Positions 46,396-54,439 of a stretch of 64,000 bases of DNA are shown here, in pieces. Where the stretch lies: the NCBI GenBank assembly GCA_030583605.1, contig CP129466.1:434001-498000 (forward strand), given 5' to 3'. Position numbers and translations under genes: made by a program. Under the pieces are notes generated by a model that ran no database searches, was not told the origin of the DNA, and was given only the letters and a program-made list of their open reading frames with translations. The stretch is from Gammaproteobacteria bacterium. Its GTDB lineage: Bacteria; Pseudomonadota; Gammaproteobacteria; Steroidobacterales; GCA-2729495. The first letter of the stretch is position 1. Each line of letters starts with the position of its first letter.

Positions 46396-46743
46396 TCAAC
46401 CGCCGGCCCGGCTTGCTACCCGATTCATCGTATCCAGGGCGAGGGCGGAATGCGCATAGGCGCCGCCCGCGCGCATCTCGGCGGCGACCCAGATGGCTTC
46501 CATCAGCTCCTGTTCCGTCGCGCCGGCCTTCAAGGCCTCGTCGGTGTGGCCGCGGATGCAATACGGGCACTGGGTCACGTGCGCGACCGCCACTGCGATG
46601 AGCTGCTTCGTCTTCGCGGGGAGCGCGCCCTCGGCGAACACCTGCTGGCTGAATGCGCGGAAGGCGTTGAGCGTCTCGGGCGCAAGCTCCCGGCGCTTTT
46701 TCGCGAGCGCGGTCGTCGGCTCCGGGTACACCGGGTGGTCCAC
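46396..46743 (-). CDS. AhpD-like carboxymuconolactone decarboxylase family protein
   Basis: 115 residues from a GTG at 46743 with AAGGAG upstream. The core HVTQCPYCIRGHTDEALKAGAT contains the CxxC-x2-H redox centre of alkylhydroperoxidase D-like proteins. A much longer in-frame reading extends upstream past a strong promoter and is not credible. Paired with the cupin, it may detoxify peroxides or reactive electrophiles. Confidence 0.88.
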   Translation of the reverse strand: MDHPVYPEPTTALAKKRRELAPETLNAFRAFSQQVFAEGALPAKTKQLIAVAVAHVTQCPYCIRGHTDEALKAGATEQELMEAIWVAAEMRAGGAYAHSALALDTMNRVASRAGG

Positions 46744-46825
46744 GGCTGATGCTCCTTGTCGGCGCGTCACGGCGCCTGCGCAGGATGGAATTCCCGGCAG
46801 GAATGGATGCGGCGCGTTGTGACTG

Positions 46826-46854
46826 CTTCTAGCGATCGTGATTATGTCTGTCAA
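46826..46854 (-). promoter_or_regulatory. Sigma70 promoter of the AhpD-like/cupin operon
   Basis: On the minus strand TTGACA (46854-46849), a 17-bp spacer and TAGAAG (46831-46826) form a near-consensus promoter. It would give a 5' leader of roughly 75 nt. Confidence 0.72.
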
Positions 46855-46999
46855 GGGAAGCGGCGGCAGGGAGCCGCGCGAATCTGGAGCCGGCGAGAAA
46901 CCGGGCTGAACGCACGCATCGAATTGCGCCACGGGAGCTGTGCGCTGCACGCGACCGCCCGTGCCTGCAAAGCCGGGCTGCGCCGTGCGCGAGGAGGTT

Positions 47000-47018
47000 C
47001 CCCCCCCCCGGGGGGGGG
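47000..47018. repeat. Homopolymeric C10G9 palindrome
   Basis: Ten C followed by nine G directly abut the -35 box of the VPLPA-CTERM gene. Such tracts slip during replication and can form strong secondary structure. It could tune the promoter or simply be a fragile site; sequence error in homopolymers is also possible. Confidence 0.85.
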
Positions 47019-47046
47019 TTGCAGGCGCGCGTTCGGCTGCTACTAT
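47019..47046 (+). promoter_or_regulatory. Probable promoter of the VPLPA-CTERM gene
   Basis: TTGCAG (47019-47024), a 16-bp spacer and TACTAT (47041-47046) precede the ATG by about 30 bp, leaving room for the GGGAG ribosome site at 47064-47068. Confidence 0.6.
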
Positions 47047-47077
47047 CCAGATGATCCGACAGTCGGGAGAAAAGATT

Positions 47078-47764
47078 ATGAAAAACAGCCTCCTGGCCCT
47101 GGTGCTGCTCACCGCTGCCGCTGGCGCCGATGCCAGCGTCGTGGCGCTCACCCTGGAGTCGCACTACTTCGGGCGCAATGGCCCCCCTTCATCGTCGAAG
47201 ATCAATCCCGCGCCCTCGTTCGTGGGGGATTTCGGCAATATTCCGGTGCCCACCTACTGGTACGACACCGATACGGGTGAGTTGTCGAGTTCGGGTGTCA
47301 CTCACCTGCGCATATCCACCGGTCCCGGCCAGTTCAGTCGCCACTTCGACCGCCTGATCACCGATCTGAACATCGTGGGTGGCAGCGCCGCCGGGTCCAC
47401 CGCATATGAGTGCATCAGCGGCGGCTTCGGCGACATGGTGAGCGCCAACATGTGCGGCAACTATCTCTTCGGCGATGACGGCGTGGACGACAGCTCGATC
47501 AGCTACTCGGGACTTGGCTGGACCCGCACCATGGGTGGCGATGACGTCATTGCCGGCAATCCCCAAACCATCCTGGACTACAACCTGATGGTCGCAAGCT
47601 GGGATGGCGTGCACCTGGCACTGGAGTCACCGGAGTGGACCGCGGCCGGCGGCACCGCCGGTCTGCAGATGAACTTCGCCATCGTGCCCGTTCCGGCAGC
47701 GGTCTGGCTGTTCGGCTCGGCGCTCGGCCTGCTCGGCTGGATCCGGCGGCGGGTTGCGGCTTAA
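47078..47764 (+). CDS. VPLPA-CTERM (PEP-CTERM class) exported protein
   Basis: 228 residues. The signal peptide is LLALVLLTAAAGADA. The C-terminus reads VPVPAAVWLFGSALGLLGWIRRRVAA overall (203-228): a VP-x-PA motif, a hydrophobic helix and a basic cluster, the tripartite exosortase sorting signal of the VPLPA type. The mature domain (Gly/Ser/Asp-rich beta pattern) is not recognised. The ATG at 47078 is preceded by GGGAGAAAAG. It is the only CTERM substrate in the window and ties functionally to the XrtA accessory cluster at the left end, which implies that the exosortase lies nearby on the chromosome. It is processed at the membrane and probably released into the matrix. Confidence 0.88.
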   Translation: MKNSLLALVLLTAAAGADASVVALTLESHYFGRNGPPSSSKINPAPSFVGDFGNIPVPTYWYDTDTGELSSSGVTHLRISTGPGQFSRHFDRLITDLNIVGGSAAGSTAYECISGGFGDMVSANMCGNYLFGDDGVDDSSISYSGLGWTRTMGGDDVIAGNPQTILDYNLMVASWDGVHLALESPEWTAAGGTAGLQMNFAIVPVPAAVWLFGSALGLLGWIRRRVAA

Positions 47765-47796
47765 GACTACTGCCTGCAGCGACAAGTCACGCTGGG

Positions 47797-47821
47797 AAAA
47801 CCCCGCCTTGGGCGGGGTTTT
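47797..47821 (+). terminator. Rho-independent terminator of the VPLPA-CTERM gene
   Basis: AAAACCCCGCC (47797-47807), loop TTG, GGCGGGGTTTT (47811-47821), then CTTT. The perfect 11-bp stem with a T tract is the best terminator in the window. MITE copy B is inserted in the T tract. Confidence 0.92.
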
Positions 47822-47825
47822 CTTT

Positions 47826-48327
47826 GGTTCTTCGCCGATCTGCGGGAATGCAGCGGCTCGCTGGTGGGCGATGCGGTGGTCGTGCCCCCGGCGCGTGCCG
47901 CTCCTCGCACGTCCCTGTGCTCGTCGCTATGGGTTGCGCCGGCTGCGGCCCTCCTGGCAGCCGGCTCCACACATGCCCGCGCCGGGGCCGTGACCACCGC
48001 TGCATCCGCCTCGCCAGGGGCGATACGTCGCACGACGACCGGGGTGTGGATCCGGAGGCCAGAGTGGTGCGACTGCGCCCGTCGCCGGGCCGAGCCCATC
48101 AGCCGGTTGGCCGAGCAGGCGTAGCGAGCAAGGCTAAGCTCGCAGAGGCAGCGGCAGGGATGCCGCTGCTGCGCGCCCACGAGATCCAAGGACGTCGAGT
48201 GGCGCGCCCTGCGCAGCGAGCACGCCGGCGAGGGCACCCGCAGGGCCAGCCGGCGGCGAGACCCGGGGATGGGCGGAGTCCTATGCAGCCTTCGCCGCAT
48301 GATGACCCCGCCAATCTGCGATGAACC
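47826..48327. mobile_element. MITE-like element, copy B (in a terminator T tract)
   Basis: This 502-bp element begins GGTTCTTCGCCGATCTGCGG and ends with the inverted counterpart (reverse complement GGTTCATCGCAGATTGGCGG, 17 of 21 terminal bases shared). It is flanked by a perfect 8-bp direct repeat TTTTCTTT (47818-47825 and 48328-48335), the footprint of transposition. Its left (47826-47990) and right (about 48085-48275) blocks are highly similar to copy A; the middle differs. Internal palindromes (GCGGTGGTCGTG at 47873 and its inverted partner ending at 48000) could fold into long hairpins. It lacks a transposase. The 8-bp duplication and GGTTCTTC-type ends recall the ISL3 family (inference). 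Confidence 0.8.
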
Positions 48328-48496
48328 TTTTCTTTTCTCAGGTCAGCGCCGAACCAGAAAAACGCGCCCTTGGTCATGTGCAGTCCGCGAGTCATCGCGC
48401 TCCCCGGGCGCGAGCGGGGACCTGACGCCTTATACTGGCTGCGGTCCCGGCCGGTAACTGCCAGCCGGAATTTCCTGACCTGCGGGGAGTGAGGCC

Positions 48497-49240
48497 ATGC
48501 GTGCACTGGTTCATACGGTGGTCGTGTTGGTGGTTGCGATGGCCGCAAACGACGTCGCCTGTGCCGACGACGCGAGCGTGGCGTATTCGGCCGATTACAT
48601 CATGGAGACGGCCGACGGCGCCGATCGCGGCAAGATCTTCTCGACTCCGGGCAAGGAGCGGCGCGAGAGCGTGACGCCAGACGGCTCGACCATGATCACG
48701 ATCCGTCGGGATGATCTGCGGAAGATCTGGATGCTGATGCCGGCCGAGCGCATGTACATGGAAATGAACACCGGCGATGCCAGCCCGTCGGGCCCGAGGC
48801 CCGTGGACCCGGACGACTTCCAGTCCGAGATGACCGTTGTTGGTCCCGAGAACCTCGCGGGTGTCGATACGATCAAGCACAAGGTCGTCATGACGGGCGC
48901 TGACGGCAGCAAGATGGGTGGGTTCTGGTGGACGACGGCCGACGGCATCCCGGTCAAGATGGACATGATCGCCAAGGACGGTGGCAGCAAGCTGCGCCTG
49001 AAGCGCGAGCTGAGCAATCTAGAGATCGGGCCGCAGGCACCGGAGCTCTTCGAGATTCCACCCGGCTACAACGGCATGGCGGCCGGGTTGGGCGTGGGCG
49101 TCGGCAAGGGGCTGCTCGGCCTGCCTTCCGGGGAATCCGCGGAGCAGGAGCCGGCTGCAACCGAACAGGCCGAACCGCCGCCCAGGAAGAAGGGATTCGG
49201 CCTCGGCACCCTGAAGGACGCCCTCGACAAGGTCCGCTGA
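48497..49240 (+). CDS. Exported DUF4412-like protein
   Basis: 247 residues. The signal peptide is LVHTVVVLVVAMAANDVACA. The mature part is a beta-rich LolA/DUF4412-like fold (YIMETADGADRGKIFSTPGKERRE, IRRDDLRKIWMLMPAERMYMEM, WWTTADGIPVKMDMIAKDGG). A Glu/Ala-rich linker and a short basic helix (RKKGFGLGTLKDALDKVR) end it. This family is thought to bind lipids or act in envelope maintenance. A TATACT at 48431-48436 may be its -10 box. The next gene starts 19 bp downstream. Confidence 0.75.
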   Translation: MRALVHTVVVLVVAMAANDVACADDASVAYSADYIMETADGADRGKIFSTPGKERRESVTPDGSTMITIRRDDLRKIWMLMPAERMYMEMNTGDASPSGPRPVDPDDFQSEMTVVGPENLAGVDTIKHKVVMTGADGSKMGGFWWTTADGIPVKMDMIAKDGGSKLRLKRELSNLEIGPQAPELFEIPPGYNGMAAGLGVGVGKGLLGLPSGESAEQEPAATEQAEPPPRKKGFGLGTLKDALDKVR

Positions 49241-49259
49241 TATCTCAGGAGACACGTCC

Positions 49260-50159
49260 ATGCGCCTTACGGCCATCGCATTACTGTGCTTCACCGGCAT
49301 CCTCGTCACGGGCCTCGCGCGGGCGGACGGCGGATGTTCGCCGCAGGAGCGCCGCATGGGGGATGACGGACTGGCGCAGGCGCAAGTCGCCGAGAAAGCG
49401 GGAAACCTTGCCGGTGCCCTGCGCCTGGCGACGACCTACGGGTTGCAAGGCTGTGGCGATCGGGAACTGGGCAAGACCGTCGTGACGCGCGTATCGCGGC
49501 AACTCGGTTCCGCCGCTGAGGCGGACGGCAAGCTCGCCGCCGCCTTCGACTACTTCAGTAACGCCGGCCTGTACGACGATGCGAAGCGAGTCGGCCTGAA
49601 GCAGCTTGCGGCGCAGCCCGCCGACCGGGATCTCGCCGACAATCTGCTCGGATTCATGCGGAACCATGAATTCGCGGATGGAGTGCGGGCGGTGCAGGAT
49701 CATGCGCGAGGCCAGGCAGAGCGGCTGCTGGCCGAGGAGGCGAAGACCCATGCCGTGCGCACACCGCGGCGCGAACTGCTGGATGAGGCGCGTGACTGGC
49801 TGCGGCTGGCCGGCGACGACACGGCGGCGCCGGTCACGGCCCGGGCGCTGGAGCGTGGTGAACAGTACGCGAAGCTCGACTACGCGTTCGCCCTGCAGCA
49901 GTCGCTCGCCTATTTCGAGTTCGCCGGCCGCAAGGACCGCCAATCCGCGGTGCAGGCCAGGGCCCGCACGCTTGCGGACAAGCTCGCCGGCGGCAACGAC
50001 TGGGCGGCGGCGGCAGACCTCTACGAGATCGCCGGCGACCACAAACGCGCCGCGGAGCTGCGCGCGCAGCGCGAAGCGGGAGCAGAGGCTGTCGAGCAGA
50101 AACGGCAGGAGCAGTTCAAGAAGGAACAGGACGACCTCGAGAAGGAACTCGACCTCTGA
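49260..50159 (+). CDS. Exported helical-repeat protein
   Basis: 299 residues. The signal peptide is AIALLCFTGILVTGLARA. The remainder is almost entirely helical, Ala-rich and repeat-like (AGNLAGALRLATTYGLQGC, ADLYEIAGDHKRAAEL), resembling degenerate TPRs, and ends in a charged coiled coil (EQKRQEQFKKEQDDLEKEL). No known family is recognised. It is likely cotranscribed with the DUF4412-like gene, so both may form an envelope complex. Confidence 0.7.
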   Translation: MRLTAIALLCFTGILVTGLARADGGCSPQERRMGDDGLAQAQVAEKAGNLAGALRLATTYGLQGCGDRELGKTVVTRVSRQLGSAAEADGKLAAAFDYFSNAGLYDDAKRVGLKQLAAQPADRDLADNLLGFMRNHEFADGVRAVQDHARGQAERLLAEEAKTHAVRTPRRELLDEARDWLRLAGDDTAAPVTARALERGEQYAKLDYAFALQQSLAYFEFAGRKDRQSAVQARARTLADKLAGGNDWAAAADLYEIAGDHKRAAELRAQREAGAEAVEQKRQEQFKKEQDDLEKELDL

Positions 50160-50209
50160 TGCCCGGGGCGCGCTGATCCCGGCGGGCGATCGGGCATCAC
50201 CCGTACGAC

Positions 50210-50614
50210 ATGGCTGAATCGCTCCGAGCAGTCCCTGCTGGCGCCGGCCGAAAGGTCTTGGCCGCTATCGCAATCCTGTTCGGGCTGTTGACGATTTTTG
50301 CCGGCACGCGGGTGCTCCGTGGCGCCGATCCCGGATACATCGTCTTTCGGCCGCTGCTCGTCTACAACACCGTCATGGGGTTTGCGTACATCGGCGTCGG
50401 TGTCACGATCTGGCGCCATCTCGAGCACGGCAGAGCCGGCGCGGTCGTGATCTTCCTGCTCAATCTGCTCGTGCTGGTCGCCATCGGCATTCTCTACCTG
50501 TCCGGCGGCGCGGTGGCGTTGCAAAGCCTGGGAGCGATGACGTTTCGCACGGGCGCCTGGCTCCTGCTGTTCCTGGCGTTGCGATCACTCGCGCGCCGCG
50601 GTAAGCGAAGTTAG
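50210..50614 (+). CDS. Hypothetical four-helix membrane protein
   Basis: 134 residues with hydrophobic segments at about 15-35, 45-65, 75-98 and 105-125. The region FRPLLVYNTVMGFAYIGVGV is the most distinctive part. No family is recognised. The stop lies within copy 2 of the 31-bp convergent-end motif. Confidence 0.65.
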   Translation: MAESLRAVPAGAGRKVLAAIAILFGLLTIFAGTRVLRGADPGYIVFRPLLVYNTVMGFAYIGVGVTIWRHLEHGRAGAVVIFLLNLLVLVAIGILYLSGGAVALQSLGAMTFRTGAWLLLFLALRSLARRGKRS

Positions 50615-50639
50615 CAGTTTTGCCTCAACCTGTTAGCCG
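50609..50639 (+). repeat. 31-bp convergent-end motif, copy 2
   Basis: It begins AGTTAGCAG, has TTTTGCCTCAACCTG in the middle and ends TTAGCCG. It matches copy 1 (23173) at 25 and copy 3 (56464) at 23 of 31 positions. It supplies the stop codon of the upstream plus-strand gene and of the downstream minus-strand GST gene. Confidence 0.5.
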
Positions 50640-51298
50640 CGATCGGCGGGCGCTGCGTCACCTGTATCGGTCTGCAGCAGGGCCCGACTACGCGCCGCAC
50701 TCGGCCGCGCCGCCACCCGCTCGAACCAGGGCCCGATCTGCGGCAGACCGCGATCGAAGGGCTGATTGACCGTCAGGGCGAAATCCAGCCAGACGTAAAG
50801 CCAGATGTCGGCGGCGCTGAAGCGCTCGCCGCAGAGAAATGGCCCGCTGCCGAACATGCCGTCCAGCCAGCGCAGGCGATCCTGGGCCACCGATTTCAAC
50901 CCGGCGGCTGCCTCCGGCAGCACCGGGATGCGTGACTCGAACCGCGACCGGCCCTCGGCATAGTGATAGGCATTGTGGATGAACTCGGTGATATTGAGTT
51001 CCGCCCGGCGCCACCACTGCCGGGTCTGCGCCCTCCGCTCCGGCGTATCGCCGATCAGGGACGGCGCCGGATGCAGCTCCTCCAGGTACTCCATGATGGC
51101 CGCCGCTTCGGCGAGGGTGCTGCCGTCGTCGAAGCGCAGGGCCGGTGTCTGTCCGGCCGGATTGACGGCGAGAAACGCCGGCTCGCGATTCTCGCCGGCG
51201 AAGACATCGACCGTGACGGCCGGTAACTGCAGCTGTTTTTCCAGCACGAACATGCGCAGGCAGCGCGGTGCGGGGCTTATCGCATCGTAGATCAGCAT
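50633..51298 (-). CDS. Glutathione S-transferase family protein
   Basis: 221 residues. The N-terminal thioredoxin-fold domain has SPAPRCLRMFVLEKQL and the cis-Pro/SNAIL-like region GQTPALRFDDGSTLAEAAAIMEYLEE; the C-terminal helical domain has ERFSAADIWLYVWLDFAL. The substrate is unknown. The ATG at 51298 is used. It is divergent from the GT41 gene across 324 bp. Confidence 0.9.
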   Translation of the reverse strand: MLIYDAISPAPRCLRMFVLEKQLQLPAVTVDVFAGENREPAFLAVNPAGQTPALRFDDGSTLAEAAAIMEYLEELHPAPSLIGDTPERRAQTRQWWRRAELNITEFIHNAYHYAEGRSRFESRIPVLPEAAAGLKSVAQDRLRWLDGMFGSGPFLCGERFSAADIWLYVWLDFALTVNQPFDRGLPQIGPWFERVAARPSAARSRALLQTDTGDAAPADRG

Positions 51299-51622
51299 GC
51301 TTCAACTCCAGTCCGGCGCATCGACTCCGCAGCCGGCCAGTGCGCGGCCGGCACGCGGTACCGACCGTCACGGCACGACCCTGATGCCACCTGTCCATGA
51401 TATTCCGGGTGCCGCCGGGGCTTGAACGGTGACACCGGGGCTTGCGAGCAACCCGGCGTGCTTCGGTCCCGTTGCCACGGGCCGCATGGACCCGCATGGC
51501 AGGGACGGATGGCAAACCATGCGCCCGCCGGCATACTGTCGGGCGGAATCCTGGTGCCGGGGCCGTGAGGCCATCATGCGCAACATCGTTTCAATCAGGG
51601 CCGGCACAATCCGGCTGGTGTC
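51299..51622. other. Divergent intergenic region, GST / GT41
   Basis: No supported gene. A near-duplicate CCGGGGCTTG occurs twice within 25 bp (around 51412-51446); no other signal stands out. It probably contains both promoters. Confidence 0.45.
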
Positions 51623-53344
51623 ATGAGCGAGGACATCGCGTTCGACAATCTCTCCCACAAGACGCACGAGCTGCTGGCGTCCGGATCGCCCCAGCTTGCG
51701 CTGGAGGATCTGAAGCGGACGTTTCCCAGGTTCGCGAAGCGCCCCGAGTTCTGGATTCTGGTCGGGACCGCGCTCGAATACCTCGGTCAGCCCGAACAGG
51801 CAGCCGAGAGCTATCGCTTCGCTCTGCAGCGTGACCCGCAGCATCTCCAGGCCCTGGTCGCGCTCGGCTTGTGTCTGCACACCACCTCGCATGAGGCCGA
51901 AAGCCGTGCTGCGGTCGCCAGGGCCTTGGCGCTCGACCCGAACTGCGAGGAGGCACTGGTCCTGTCGGTGTCCGGCGACCTGGCCACGGCACAGATGGGC
52001 GACCGACGCCTGCTCGCGAGCCGGATCCGCCATCTCGTCGGCTTGAAGCCGAAGCTGGTGAACCTGATCAGGGCTGCCTACTTCGTGCCGTTCCTGGACA
52101 TCGACTACGAGCTGGAGCGCGAAATCTGGGCTGCCATAGAGACCGCCATTGGTCAGCCAGCCGGTCGCACGACCTGGAGCGCTCCGGCAGTCGGGTCCGG
52201 CAGGGCCAAGCTTCGCATCGGGTACGTGTCGCCGAATTTTGGGGATCATCCGATCGGGCACGTCACGAAATCACTGTACCGGAGCCATGATCGCCGGCGC
52301 TTCGAGGTGTATCTCTACTCGGTCTATTCGCGGCCGTTCGAGACTTCGGAGTACAAGACGGTCATACGCGAGTCCTGCGACAGGTTCATCGATATCAGCA
52401 GCATGGACGTGCGCACCGCCCATGCGCGGATCGTGGAAGACCAGATCGACATCCTGGTGGATCTGAACGGCTACATGGTGATCAGCAAGATCATCGAGAT
52501 TTTCGCCCGCCGGCCGGCGCCCGTGCAGGTGTACTGGCTGGGCCACGCCGGCGCGCTGGGGTTGTCCTGGTACGACTATGTCATCGGCGATGCCACCGTG
52601 ACGCCGCCGGAGGAAGACCGGCTCTATGTGGAGAAGATCGCGCGCCTGCCCCACACGTTCCACTCCGTCGACCGGCACGAGATCGACTTCGATGCGTTGA
52701 GCCGTCGGGATTGCGGCCTGCGTGACGATGCATTCGTGTTCGCGTCATTCGGCGTGCCGACCAAGATCGATCCCGAGGTCTTCGACGCCTGGATGCAGAT
52801 TCTTCACGGCGTGCCGGGCAGTCAGCTGTGGCTGGCGCAGGGGCGCAATCCCGAAGTCGAGCGCAACCTGCGCCGCGCGGCTGCAGAGCGGGGGATCGGC
52901 GACGAGCGGCTGGTGTTTGCGGCTCGCCTCCCGGACAAGCGGGCGCACCTCGGCCGACATCGCCTCGCCGACCTCGCGCTCGACACCTTCACGGTTAATG
53001 CCTCGACCGTGGCGCTCGATGCGCTGTGGGCGGGGCTGCCAATTCTCACCCGCACCGGCCGGCATTTCTGCGCCCGCAACTGCACCAGCTTCCTGCGTGC
53101 GGTCGGCCTCGGGGAGCTGGCCTGCGTCACGACGGCGCAGTACATCGAGCGGGCGGTACATTTCGGCACGCACCGGGAGGCTGCCGGGGAGATCCGGCGG
53201 CGGTTGTGGGCGAACCGTGAGCGTTATCCGCTGTTCGATACCGAGGGCTTCACGCGGCAACTCGAGAACGCCTACCGCACGATGTGGGAACGCCACCGCA
53301 GCGGGCAGCCGCCCACCTCTTTCTCACTGCCGGCCGACCGCTGA
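51623..53344 (+). CDS. TPR-containing GT41 (O-GlcNAc transferase-like) glycosyltransferase
   Basis: 573 residues. About three TPRs (10-115) precede a GT41 catalytic region (195-560). The motif SPNFGDHPIGHVTKSLY has His209, aligned with the catalytic-site His of human OGT (DFGNHPTSH). FGVPTKIDPEVFDAW has Lys381, aligned with OGT Lys842, which binds the nucleotide phosphates. LDTFTVNASTVALDALWAGLPILT matches the UDP-sugar loop, except that the OGT His-Thr-Thr is AlaSerThr. It probably glycosylates a cytosolic or secreted protein. There is no signal peptide, so it acts in the cytosol. Confidence 0.9.
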   Translation: MSEDIAFDNLSHKTHELLASGSPQLALEDLKRTFPRFAKRPEFWILVGTALEYLGQPEQAAESYRFALQRDPQHLQALVALGLCLHTTSHEAESRAAVARALALDPNCEEALVLSVSGDLATAQMGDRRLLASRIRHLVGLKPKLVNLIRAAYFVPFLDIDYELEREIWAAIETAIGQPAGRTTWSAPAVGSGRAKLRIGYVSPNFGDHPIGHVTKSLYRSHDRRRFEVYLYSVYSRPFETSEYKTVIRESCDRFIDISSMDVRTAHARIVEDQIDILVDLNGYMVISKIIEIFARRPAPVQVYWLGHAGALGLSWYDYVIGDATVTPPEEDRLYVEKIARLPHTFHSVDRHEIDFDALSRRDCGLRDDAFVFASFGVPTKIDPEVFDAWMQILHGVPGSQLWLAQGRNPEVERNLRRAAAERGIGDERLVFAARLPDKRAHLGRHRLADLALDTFTVNASTVALDALWAGLPILTRTGRHFCARNCTSFLRAVGLGELACVTTAQYIERAVHFGTHREAAGEIRRRLWANRERYPLFDTEGFTRQLENAYRTMWERHRSGQPPTSFSLPADR

Positions 53345-53376
53345 GCCCGCGCTGCTGCTGACGGGCGGCCCGGTCG

Positions 53377-54414
53377 TCAGCCGCCCGCCCTGACGACTCC
53401 CGCTGCCACGGTCTGCTCGACCCACTCGGCGAACAGCGGATTGCCGATCATGCCTTTGTCCACGAACTTGTAGTCCAGGCCCTGAAGATCCCGGGCGATC
53501 TTCTGTGACACGCGGCCGCTGGCCGTCAGCAGCACCGGCGCCACGATCACGGTTTTGCCGGACGCCGTGGTGCGGGTGATCCAGTCGCGCAGGGCCTGCA
53601 CGTTGGCGGCTCTGACCGCCGGCGGCGCGTCGTCCTGCAGTGAACCGAAGAAGACCTCCGACAGGCCGGACGCATCCCGGGCGATTTCCGCAAGACGGGC
53701 GAGATTGCGCAGCTCTGCCTCGTTCTCTTCCTTGTTTTCAGGCCCGTGCATGATCAGCAGGCCGGCTTCGCGGCCGGGCTCGACACTCGCGGAGCGCAGG
53801 TTCTCGCCGAGGATCCGCCCGATGATCGGGCTGCGGGTCGGGGAGGACATCATGACGATGCGCGCATCGGTGTGGATGCGCGGTACGTCGAGGTAGGCGG
53901 AGGCGTCGCGCAGGCCGAACATGTACTGCCACTGTCGCACCAGCGAGCTCGTCTCGCTGGTTTCGCTTGGCAGGACCACGATCGTCCGGGCGCCGGCTGC
54001 CACGAGCTGGTCCACGGCTGACTGCACGTGCGCGGAGTCCATCATGGACATGCCGAGGCCGACGGCTGTCGGCTTCGTCTGCGCAACCCTTGCATAGCCC
54101 GCCATGAATTGCGCATTGCCGTCGCCCGCATAGCCGTGGCCGAGTCCGAGCACGCCGACTTCGCCGCGCACGGCTGCGGCGCTGAGATACTCGCTGCTGT
54201 CTGGCGTCATCCGGCTCATGTTCTGGTTGATCTGCTCGTCGGTGAGGTGCGCGTACAGCGGCACCTTCTGACGCAGCACGGCGAGCTGTCCGGCGCTCAT
54301 CTGGTGCCCCGCGTGACCCGCGTGGCCGGAATGATCGCCGGCCTGGTCGGCATGGGCGGAAATTGCCAGTGCCAGCAGTGCGGTGCCGGCGATGATGCGA
54401 CGGGGAGATCTCAT
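53377..54414 (-). CDS. Exported CbiX-like (sirohydrochlorin chelatase fold) protein
   Basis: 345 residues. The signal peptide IIAGTALLALAISAHA is followed by a His-rich segment (DHSGHAGHAGH), then two halves resembling CbiX/chelatase modules (GVLGLGHGYAGDGNAQF with the active-site-like His, and LLIMHGPENKEENEAEL). Export and the His tract are unusual for CbiX and suggest periplasmic metal handling. The ATG at 54414 has GGAG 6 bp upstream; 54426 is an alternative. It converges with the GT41 gene; a GGGCGGC/GCCGCCC stem (53363-53386) spans its 3' end. Confidence 0.8.
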   Translation of the reverse strand: MRSPRRIIAGTALLALAISAHADQAGDHSGHAGHAGHQMSAGQLAVLRQKVPLYAHLTDEQINQNMSRMTPDSSEYLSAAAVRGEVGVLGLGHGYAGDGNAQFMAGYARVAQTKPTAVGLGMSMMDSAHVQSAVDQLVAAGARTIVVLPSETSETSSLVRQWQYMFGLRDASAYLDVPRIHTDARIVMMSSPTRSPIIGRILGENLRSASVEPGREAGLLIMHGPENKEENEAELRNLARLAEIARDASGLSEVFFGSLQDDAPPAVRAANVQALRDWITRTTASGKTVIVAPVLLTASGRVSQKIARDLQGLDYKFVDKGMIGNPLFAEWVEQTVAAGVVRAGG

Positions 54415-54439
54415 GCGGTGCTCCATTCGGCGGAAACCG

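Noticed and set aside
50609..50639. Reading the 31-bp motif as an integron attC site because of GTTAGC
   Set aside because: GTTAGCC breaks the GTTRRRY consensus and no inverted partner core is found.
53363..53386. GC-rich stem between the GT41 and CbiX-like genes as a terminator
   Set aside because: It has no T tract on either side and overlaps coding sequence.
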